Shown in pieces: positions 57,726 through 64,000 of a stretch of 64,000 nt of DNA. The stretch spans positions 77,381 through 141,380 of the forward strand of contig NZ_VMMX01000005.1 of assembly GCF_013277415.1 (NCBI RefSeq). The letters are read 5' to 3'. Source of the DNA: Streptococcus sp. 68 (GTDB lineage Bacteria; Bacillota; Bacilli; Lactobacillales; Streptococcaceae). The position numbers and the translations under genes were made by a program. The notes under the pieces were generated by a model. It was not told where the DNA came from. It did not search any database and was given only the letters and a program-made list of their open reading frames with translations. Within the stretch, counting starts at the first letter, position 1; each line of letters begins with the position of its first letter.

Positions 57726-58568
57726 TCAATCGTTACCACTTTTCAACCAAGCATCTAATTCCCTATCATAACCCTCTTTCTGGGCTAATTCTCTCAGAAA
57801 TTCCTGATTGTGAGTATGATGGATACCATTGACCAGACTTTCATAGTAAACCTCAAAATAGGGAAGTTTAAGATCTTTAGCTAGCTGCAATTCAGCTACC
57901 ACATCGTAGTCTACCCGTCGGAAGTCCATATCTACCAAGCCCTTGTCATCAAACTCCAAAATCATATACTGCGCTCGCAAGTCCTTCCGTAGCTGGGCAT
58001 CTATAAAGAAAGGTTGGCCAATCGAACCCGGATTTACAATCAATTGCCCACCAGTCCCGTAACGAAGTAACTGCTGGTGAATATGACCATAAACAGCAAT
58101 ATCACAAGGCGGATTGGTCACCAAGCGGTCAAAGTCCTCTTGTGCTCCAGTATGAATCAACTCACGCCCCCAGTTCTTATCAGGCAGATGATGGCTAATT
58201 CCTACCGTCAAATCACCAAACTGACGATGAATCTGGAGAGGTTGATTGTGGAGCATTTCGATTTCTTCTAGGGAAATTTCCTCTAAAACATACTGGCACT
58301 GGCGCAAGAGATAGCGTTGACTGGGACGAGTACTATCCAATTCCTTGCGGACACCATGCCACAGACTATCTTCCCAGTTTCCCAAAACTCTAGCTGTAAT
58401 CGGTAGTTGATCCAACAAGTCCAAAATCCTTCTACGCCCTGTCCCTGGCATGAGAATATCTCCCAAAAGCCAGTATTCATCCACTCCTAGCTGCCGAGCA
58501 TCTGCCAAAACAGCCTCCAAGGCGGTGGTATTTCCATGAATATCTGAAAGAAGAGCTATTTTCGTCAT
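57726..58568 (-). CDS. calcineurin-like metallophosphoesterase
   Basis: A 280-residue phosphoesterase of the YfcE/MJ0936-type group. Metal-binding motifs: LLSDIHGN (residues 5-12), LLGDILMPG, GNWEDS, and YGHIHQQ. ATG at 58568 chosen: GAGGAG is six bases before it, while the ATG two codons earlier overlaps the site. Natural substrate not inferable. Confidence 0.88.
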   Translation of the reverse strand: MTKIALLSDIHGNTTALEAVLADARQLGVDEYWLLGDILMPGTGRRRILDLLDQLPITARVLGNWEDSLWHGVRKELDSTRPSQRYLLRQCQYVLEEISLEEIEMLHNQPLQIHRQFGDLTVGISHHLPDKNWGRELIHTGAQEDFDRLVTNPPCDIAVYGHIHQQLLRYGTGGQLIVNPGSIGQPFFIDAQLRKDLRAQYMILEFDDKGLVDMDFRRVDYDVVAELQLAKDLKLPYFEVYYESLVNGIHHTHNQEFLRELAQKEGYDRELDAWLKSGND

Positions 58569-58679
58569 ATCCATCTCCTCGTTTTTTCTCTTGCAATAAG
58601 TATAACATAAAAAGTCACAGCTAGAGAAATCTAGCTTTTTTTGATATACTAGATAAAGATATTAGACAAGAGGAAACGA

Positions 58680-59330
58680 ATGACCCCGAATAAAGAAGAC
58701 TATCTAAAATGTATTTATGAAATTGGCACAGACCTGCATAAAATCACCAACAAGGAAATTGCGGCTCGCATGCAAGTCTCTCCCCCTGCAGTAACTGAAA
58801 TGATTAAACGGATGAAGAGCGAAAATCTCATCCTCAAGGACAAGGAATGTGGCTATCTACTGACTGACATCGGACTCAATTTGGTCTCTGAACTCTATCG
58901 CAAACACCGCTTGATTGAAGTTTTTCTAGTCCATCATTTAGACTATACAAGTGACCAGATTCACGAGGAAGCTGAGGTCTTGGAACATACTGTCTCTGAC
59001 TTATTCGTGGAAAGACTGGATAAACTGCTAGGTTTCCCCAAGACCTGCCCCCACGGAGGAACTATTCCTGCCAAGGGAGAACTCCTGGTTGAAATCAATA
59101 ACCTACCACTAGCTGACATCAAGGAAGCTGGCTCCTATCGCCTAACTCGGGTGCATGATAGTTTTGACATTCTCCATTATCTGGACAAGCACTCGCTTCA
59201 CATCGGTGATTCGCTCCAAGTCCAGCAGTTTGATGGCTTCAGCAACACCTTCACTATCCTCAGTAAAAATGAAGATTTACAAGTAAATATGGACATTGCC
59301 AAACAACTCTATGTCGAAAAAATCGACTAA
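58680..59330 (+). CDS. psaR: metal-dependent DtxR-family repressor PsaR
   Basis: A 216-residue DtxR/MntR-family regulator: N-terminal winged helix (about 1-65), dimerisation/metal domain (66-140) with metal ligands in HRLIEVFLVHHL, EEAEVLEHTVSD and CPHGGTIP, and a C-terminal SH3-like FeoA domain (about 150-216). In pneumococcus PsaR with manganese represses the psaBCA importer and surface genes. Psa itself lies outside the window. Confidence 0.92.
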   Translation: MTPNKEDYLKCIYEIGTDLHKITNKEIAARMQVSPPAVTEMIKRMKSENLILKDKECGYLLTDIGLNLVSELYRKHRLIEVFLVHHLDYTSDQIHEEAEVLEHTVSDLFVERLDKLLGFPKTCPHGGTIPAKGELLVEINNLPLADIKEAGSYRLTRVHDSFDILHYLDKHSLHIGDSLQVQQFDGFSNTFTILSKNEDLQVNMDIAKQLYVEKID

Positions 59331-59349
59331 TTTCTCAAGTACCCCAACC

Positions 59350-59379
59350 AACCCTGAAAGTTTTATTTTCAGGGTTTTT
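59350..59379 (+). terminator. terminator after psaR
   Basis: AACCCTGAAA pairs with TTTCAGGGTT, followed by TTTC. Confidence 0.85.
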
Positions 59380-59407
59380 CTTATCTATTTTTTATATCAA
59401 AAATAAT

Positions 59408-59422
59408 AGCAAACGCTTTCAT
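59408..59422. promoter_or_regulatory. cre (CcpA) site
   Basis: Read on the minus strand, ATGAAAGCGTTTGCT fits the WTGNAANCGNWNNCW consensus at every defined base. It overlaps a -35-like position 17 bases before TATAAT (59440-59445), so CcpA bound here should change transcription of the gene at 59496. Confidence 0.65.
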
Positions 59423-59495
59423 ACTCCGACTAAATATTATATAATAATTATATACAATATTACGTCACTAACAGATGAAAAAAGGAGGTTTTAGC

Positions 59496-59909
59496 ATGAA
59501 AAAAATCATCTTCATCAAAACCACTCAACTCCTTGTCATTGATGGAATCATGCTGGCATTTTTGACATTTAAAGAGGGACTTACTTGGGATTGGATTTTG
59601 ATTTATAGTGGTTGGCTCATTTTCTTTCATCCTGTGCTATTGACCTATCTTTCTAACCAACTTTGTGATCACTTCAGTCAACTCTATTCTCAGATTAGAC
59701 CGAGATTCTGGCGCTTTGCCTTACAAATCCTTCTATGGGATAGCCTAATAATTCTCTCCTTGATCTTTTTAAGCGGTATTCCACTTTTTCTTCAGGGAAC
59801 TCTCCTCATCCTAGGTCATCTCATCCCTTCCTATCGCATAAGCCAAATCCTGAAACAAGATTTCCCCAAGGCCTATCAAGAACCGATGTCTTTTTGGAGT
59901 ATTTTGTGA
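59496..59909 (+). CDS. small membrane protein, function unknown
   Basis: A 137-residue protein with about four hydrophobic segments (residues 6-25, 35-55, 80-98, 100-118) and few charges. The ATG at 59496 follows AAAAAGGAGG; an in-frame ATG seven codons upstream lies before that site. Probably under carbon-catabolite control via the cre site above. No family recognised. Confidence 0.7.
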   Translation: MKKIIFIKTTQLLVIDGIMLAFLTFKEGLTWDWILIYSGWLIFFHPVLLTYLSNQLCDHFSQLYSQIRPRFWRFALQILLWDSLIILSLIFLSGIPLFLQGTLLILGHLIPSYRISQILKQDFPKAYQEPMSFWSIL

Positions 59910-59921
59910 TAGATAAGAAAA

Positions 59922-59942
59922 ACCAAGCCATCTGGGCTTGGT
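59922..59942. terminator. bidirectional terminator
   Basis: ACCAAGCC/GGCTTGGT between the converging 59496 gene and dtd, flanked by A- and T-rich runs. Confidence 0.82.
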
Positions 59943-59947
59943 CTTTC

Positions 59948-60391
59948 TTATCTATTTTTAGTATCTAGGATAATGGTAACTGGCCCATCATTGACCAGCT
60001 CAACCTGCATATCCGCTCCAAAGATGCCTGTCTGAACGGGTACTTCTTGCGCTAATTTTTGATTGAAAGCATCATAGAAGTCTGATGCCATATCAGGTTT
60101 GGCTGCTCCTGTGAAGGCTGGACGATTGCCTTTCTTGGTATCCGCAAAGAGGGTAAACTGAGAAATAGAAAGGATTTCTCCTTCAATATCTTTGACAGAC
60201 AGGTTCATCTTACCTTCTGCGTCTGAAAAAATCCGCATATTGACAAGCTTTCTCACAGCATAGTCCAAATCTTCCTCTTGGTCCTCTGGTCCAACACCAA
60301 CCAGCAATAAGAGTCCCTGATTGATTTTGCCCTGAACCTGACCTTCGATACTCACTTGGGCTTTTTTAACCCGTTGGATAATGATTTTCAT
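59948..60391 (-). CDS. dtd: D-aminoacyl-tRNA deacylase
   Basis: A 147-residue enzyme that removes D-amino acids from t[12 protein letters not shown] near residue 77 and the cross-subunit NDGPVTI near residue 138 (the Gly-Pro motif) are intact. It follows rel by 29 bases, a standard Firmicute pairing. Confidence 0.95.
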   Translation of the reverse strand: MKIIIQRVKKAQVSIEGQVQGKINQGLLLLVGVGPEDQEEDLDYAVRKLVNMRIFSDAEGKMNLSVKDIEGEILSISQFTLFADTKKGNRPAFTGAAKPDMASDFYDAFNQKLAQEVPVQTGIFGADMQVELVNDGPVTIILDTKNR

Positions 60392-60420
60392 AATAGCCTT
60401 TCTAGTAAGAGCTAGGGCAA

Positions 60421-62643
60421 TTAACCGTTAGTTCGTTTGACAGAGTAAACTTCTGGCACACTCTTAATCTTGTCCACGACCGTGGTCAATGTAGAGAGGT
60501 TGGCAATACCGAAGGACACATGGATATTAGCAAACTTCATATCCTTGGTTGGTTGGGCGTTGACTGTTGAGATATTCTTAGTTGTGTTTGAAAGAACTTG
60601 CAGTACATCGTTCAACAGTCCTGTACGGTTGAGACCGTAGATATCGATATGGGCCATATACTCCTTATTTGAGCTAGAGTACTGGTCTTCCCACTCCACA
60701 TCAAGGAGACGTTGCTCGTAGTTTTCTTGGGCACGCAGGTTCATACAGTCCACACGGTGAATAGCTACACCACGCCCCTTGGTGATATAGCCGACAATAT
60801 CGTCACCAGGCACTGGATTACAACACTTGGCAATCCGCACCAGGAGACCTGAGGCACCTTCAATGACCACTCCACCCTCATGCTTAACCTTGAGGGTTTC
60901 TTTGTTCTCAACCTTGACCTCGCCACCTTTGACAAGTTCTTCTGCCTCCGCCTTGGCCTTGGCACGTTCTTCTTCACGGCGTTCCTTTTCAGTCAGACGG
61001 TTAAAGACGGTAATAGCACCGATTTCCCCAAAACCAATGGCCGCAAAGAGTGATTCTTCTGTCTTGTAGCTGGTCTTTTGAAGAACTTGGTCCATATGAC
61101 GCTTGTCCATGAATTTATTGGCCACATAGCCATTTTCTTGGAACTGAGCCATCAGCATTTCACGACCCTTGTTGACAGACAATTCCTTATCTTGATTTTT
61201 AAAGAACTGACGAATCTTGTTACGAGCCTTGCTGGTCTTGACCATATTGAGCCAATCACGGCTCGGTCCAAAGGAGTTAGGGTTGGTGACAATTTCAACC
61301 TGATCCCCTGTCTTGAGCTTGGTTGTCAGTGGAACCATACGGCCATTGACCTTGGCACCCGTCGCTTTTTCACCGACTTTGGTATGAATTTCGTAGGCAA
61401 AGTCAATCGGTCCTGAATCTTTGGGAAGAGAACGGACAGCTCCATCTGGTGTAAAGACGTAAATCTCCTCAGCCAGATAGTTTTCCTTAACAGAGTCCAC
61501 AAATTCCTTGGCATCATCAGCTTGATCTTGAAGCTCCATCATCTCCTTGATCCAGTTCATCCCAATAGCCGATTCCTTGCTGTTAACCTGCCCCTTAACG
61601 CCTTTCTTATAAGCCCAGTGAGCCGCAACCCCGTACTCAGCAACCTCGTGCATGGCTTTAGTTCGAATCTGGAACTCAATGGGCCCTTTTGGCCCATAAA
61701 CTGTCGTATGGATAGACTGGTAACCATTGGCCTTGCGGTTAGCAATATAGTCTTTGAAACGACCAGGCATGGGTTTCCAAAGCTCATGCACATAACCAAG
61801 CATGGCATAAACATCACTTTGGGTATCCAAAATACAACGAATGGCAATCAGGTCATAGATTTCCTCAAACCGTTTTCTCTTATCCTGCATTTTGCGGAAA
61901 ATCGAGTAAATATGCTTGGGACGACCATAGATTTTCCCTTTTAGGTGACGATCTGTCGTATATTCCTCTAATTTTGTGACCACCTCATCCACCAAGGCTT
62001 CACGCTCCCTGCGCTTTTCCTTCATCATATGGGTAATCTTGTAAAACTCCGTTGGATTGAGATAACGGAAAGATAGGTCTTCCAACTCCCATTTGACACT
62101 GGAAATTCCCAAACGATGGGCAAGTGGAGCATAGATTTCCATGGTTTCTTTGGAAATGCGCTCCTGCTTGTCTTTTCGAAGATGTTTCAGGGTCCGCATA
62201 TTGTGCAAGCGGTCAGACAGTTTGACCAAGATAACACGGATGTCCTCAGACATGGCCATGAGCATCTTACGATGATTTTCCGCTAATTGCTCCTCGATAG
62301 ATTTGTACTCGACCTTACCAAGCTTGGTAACCCCATCGACGATTACCCGCACATCAGGACCAAACTCTCTTTCCAAATCGTCCAAGGTCGCATCAGTATC
62401 TTCTACCACATCATGCAAGAAACCACAAGCTACTGTTACAGCATCTAGTTTGAGTTTGGCTAAAATACCTGCCACTTGGATAGGATGAATGATATAAGGC
62501 TCACCTGATTTGCGATATTGACCACTATGGCATTCCACCGCATAGATCAAGGCCTTATGGACAAAATGGACATCCTCTTCTGTTAAATATTCTTTGGTTA
62601 AGGCGACAACTTCTTCGCCTGTTAAATTCACTTCTTTTGGCAT
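60421..62643 (-). CDS. rel: bifunctional (p)ppGpp synthetase/hydrolase Rel (RSH)
   Basis: A 740-residue stringent-response enzyme: HD hydrolase with HDVVEDTD (about 76-83), synthetase with [19 protein letters not shown] (about 292-310), TGS domain (about 405-465), zinc-finger region with CCNPVPGD, and ACT domain (about 665-740). Intact hydrolase and synthetase motifs argue for a bifunctional enzyme. An extended -10 (TGATAAAAT) lies about 30 bases before the ATG, and dtd follows. Confidence 0.96.
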   Translation of the reverse strand: MPKEVNLTGEEVVALTKEYLTEEDVHFVHKALIYAVECHSGQYRKSGEPYIIHPIQVAGILAKLKLDAVTVACGFLHDVVEDTDATLDDLEREFGPDVRVIVDGVTKLGKVEYKSIEEQLAENHRKMLMAMSEDIRVILVKLSDRLHNMRTLKHLRKDKQERISKETMEIYAPLAHRLGISSVKWELEDLSFRYLNPTEFYKITHMMKEKRREREALVDEVVTKLEEYTTDRHLKGKIYGRPKHIYSIFRKMQDKRKRFEEIYDLIAIRCILDTQSDVYAMLGYVHELWKPMPGRFKDYIANRKANGYQSIHTTVYGPKGPIEFQIRTKAMHEVAEYGVAAHWAYKKGVKGQVNSKESAIGMNWIKEMMELQDQADDAKEFVDSVKENYLAEEIYVFTPDGAVRSLPKDSGPIDFAYEIHTKVGEKATGAKVNGRMVPLTTKLKTGDQVEIVTNPNSFGPSRDWLNMVKTSKARNKIRQFFKNQDKELSVNKGREMLMAQFQENGYVANKFMDKRHMDQVLQKTSYKTEESLFAAIGFGEIGAITVFNRLTEKERREEERAKAKAEAEELVKGGEVKVENKETLKVKHEGGVVIEGASGLLVRIAKCCNPVPGDDIVGYITKGRGVAIHRVDCMNLRAQENYEQRLLDVEWEDQYSSSNKEYMAHIDIYGLNRTGLLNDVLQVLSNTTKNISTVNAQPTKDMKFANIHVSFGIANLSTLTTVVDKIKSVPEVYSVKRTNG

Positions 62644-62679
62644 CTCTACTCTCCAATTCTTCCTACCATTTTATCACTT

Positions 62680-63092
62680 TTTTAAGAATATGAAAACTAG
62701 AAAAAGAGGATTCTAAAGCTTATTCAGTTTGTTAGGAAGGAGGATAACACTCAAGAAATCTCTTAGTTCAACAATATACTTTGAAATTCAACAGTTCTTA
62801 TAAAGACTACTATAGTCTAAAGAATCCATGGTATAGTTCTCAAAGAAAATCATTATGTATATAAATTTATACTCTTTTAATTTTTATCTGTAGAACAAAT
62901 CAATAAATTAATATACATTGTTTTGAAAAACTAAATCTGTTCGCTTTTCTAGTTATAAGCTAGACTTCTTAATAATCTAATACTAATTCTTAACAATATA
63001 CGCACTACCGTTAACAAATAACCTAACTATTTAACTTTTGAAACGCAAGTCCTATCGTAGTAGGTAATTCTTTACCTCTTGCTCAGATTACA
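62680..63092. other. AT-rich spacer between rel and the choline-binding protein
   Basis: About 410 bases with no gene, tRNA or clear repeat. No strong terminator for the choline-binding protein is evident. Confidence 0.55.
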
Positions 63093-64000
63093 TTAAATCC
63101 ATTCACCATTATCGTTCACTCGGTAACCATCTGGTGTTGTTGTGTTAGTTAATATAGCTCCTGAATTGTCTGCATAGTACCATTTCCCATTTACTTCAAA
63201 CCAACTTGTTTGCATGATACCAGATTGATTTAGATAGTACCAAGTTCCATTGTCTTGTAACCAACCTCTTTTCATAACACCTGAGTTATTATCAAGATAA
63301 TACCATAAACCACTACTTTTTGCCCATCCTGTTTGCATAGCACCTGAACTATCAAGATAATACCATAAACCACTACTTTTTACCCATCCTGTTTGCATAG
63401 CACCTGAACTATCAAGATAATACCATAAACCACTACTTTTTACCCATCCTGTTTGTATAGCGCCTGAGCTATCAAGATAATACCATGAATCACCTCTTTT
63501 CACCCATCTTGTTTGCACATTTGAGTTATTAAAAGAGTATCGAACTTCTTGATAAAGCACTCCTGTTTTTGTTTGATTTTGACTAAGGTAATTCCACCTA
63601 CTTTCAAATTGCTTCCAATCAGGAGTTTTCCCTGCTATTTTTATAATTTCGTTTCTACTATCATTTTCTCGATCCTGATTTGAATATTTTTCTTTAGCAT
63701 CATTTTCTTGCTTTGTGTTAACATAATTATCTGATTGATTAATATTATTATCAGCTTGTTTTAAATCTTCTATCTTTATTAACAAATCATGCATTTTAAA
63801 AAATATATCTTTAGATATATCCTGTTTTTCTCCTAACTCTTTTTGTTTTATAGTATAGTCATCCCTTAAAGCCTGTAACACTCTACGTGCTTCCTCTAAT
63901 TTAATTTGTAATTCTTTTAAATTTTCAATTTTTTTCTTATCGTTAGCAACATATTTTTCTATATTTTCAACTTCTCCTGTCATTGAGTAAATATCAGAGT
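63093..64000 (-). CDS. choline-binding surface protein, 5' part outside window
   Basis: The frame is open to the right edge, so the N-terminus lies outside; a Met at 63983 is probably internal. The visible part has a charged coiled-coil region (about the first 90 residues after that Met, KKKIENLKELQIKLEEA-type heptads), an Asn/Glu-rich linker, then six to seven choline-binding repeats (TGWVKSSGLWYYLDSSGAMQ type) and a short tail. Three central repeats are almost identical at DNA level in 60-base steps (63301-63480). This is the anchor of PspA/CbpA-like proteins; the effector domain is not visible. Confidence 0.9.
   Translation of the reverse strand, partial: SDIYSMTGEVENIEKYVANDKKKIENLKELQIKLEEARRVLQALRDDYTIKQKELGEKQDISKDIFFKMHDLLIKIEDLKQADNNINQSDNYVNTKQENDAKEKYSNQDRENDSRNEIIKIAGKTPDWKQFESRWNYLSQNQTKTGVLYQEVRYSFNNSNVQTRWVKRGDSWYYLDSSGAIQTGWVKSSGLWYYLDSSGAMQTGWVKSSGLWYYLDSSGAMQTGWAKSSGLWYYLDNNSGVMKRGWLQDNGTWYYLNQSGIMQTSWFEVNGKWYYADNSGAILTNTTTPDGYRVNDNGEWI

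Noticed and set aside
63301-63480. CRISPR array, because of regular 60-base repeats
   Set aside because: The repeats are contiguous coding units of a choline-binding protein without spacers.

Overview
The window is a chromosomal segment of a mitis-group Streptococcus, very close to S. pneumoniae / S. mitis / S. pseudopneumoniae. The evidence is the AT-rich low-GC Firmicute coding style, BOX elements, a 107-bp RUP element, a LytC-type choline-binding lysozyme, a second choline-binding protein, a PsaR-type regulator, and a gene order that follows the pneumococcal backbone as I remember it. The sequence alone does not settle the species. Extra accessory genes and a choline-binding protein beside rel fit S. 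mitis or an atypical pneumococcus.

Layout. 1-4900: end of a DegV protein, a DUF1149 protein, the c-di-AMP/cell-wall operon cdaA-cdaR-glmM (minus strand), and divergent ferredoxin-NADP reductase. 4900-6110: small accessory island with a two-helix membrane protein and an orphan secreted protein between repeat debris. 6198-11949: overlapping rapZ-glmR-whiA cluster, ridA, then folA-small membrane protein-clpX-engB. 12000-15400: dpr, a BOX/RUP repeat cluster, lytC, tpiA. 15480-19400: dnaD-like, metA, BOX, apt, msmK. 19646-24600: tRNA-Leu, pncA, codY, BOX, cshA, an MFS carrier. 24765-29514 (plus): RclA/Har-type flavoprotein, murT-gatD, pepQ. 29618-31569: ECF S component, pyridoxal/HMP kinase and truA, overlapping one another. 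31668-40171: MFS, Pr6Pr-type membrane protein, PhnA-like protein, cmk, LysM-like anchor protein, a ferredoxin that looks leaderless, glycosyltransferase with galE, FAD oxidoreductase, Nif3-like protein and trmK. 40274-43492: P-type ATPase and plsC.

43536-47042 is an iron-complex import cassette (permease, ATPase, lipoprotein, esterase). 47200-48330 holds cadD between two copies of a terminator-like direct repeat, with a palindromic operator candidate and a short cysteine-containing leader ORF upstream. rpsO, a small membrane protein, and a T-box-controlled MazG-like gene plus thrS follow. 51971-53832 is a decayed locus: a dead XRE regulator, a cysteine-rich C-terminal fragment of a lost enzyme, and an intact ABC exporter with an unusually short nucleotide-binding domain. 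It may be the remnant of a peptide-modification (RiPP-like) operon. The right end carries a two-component system, an Mbeg1-like hydrolase, an Rrf2 regulator, a phosphoesterase, psaR, a small membrane protein with a good cre site, dtd, rel, and a choline-binding protein cut by the window edge.

Shared themes are envelope building (glmM, murT-gatD, galE, lytC, plsC), nutrient control (codY, cre sites at msmK and 59408, T-box), metal/redox homeostasis (psaR, dpr, cadD, iron ABC, Har-like enzyme) and c-di-AMP and (p)ppGpp signalling. No complete mobile element, phage, CRISPR array or rRNA is visible.
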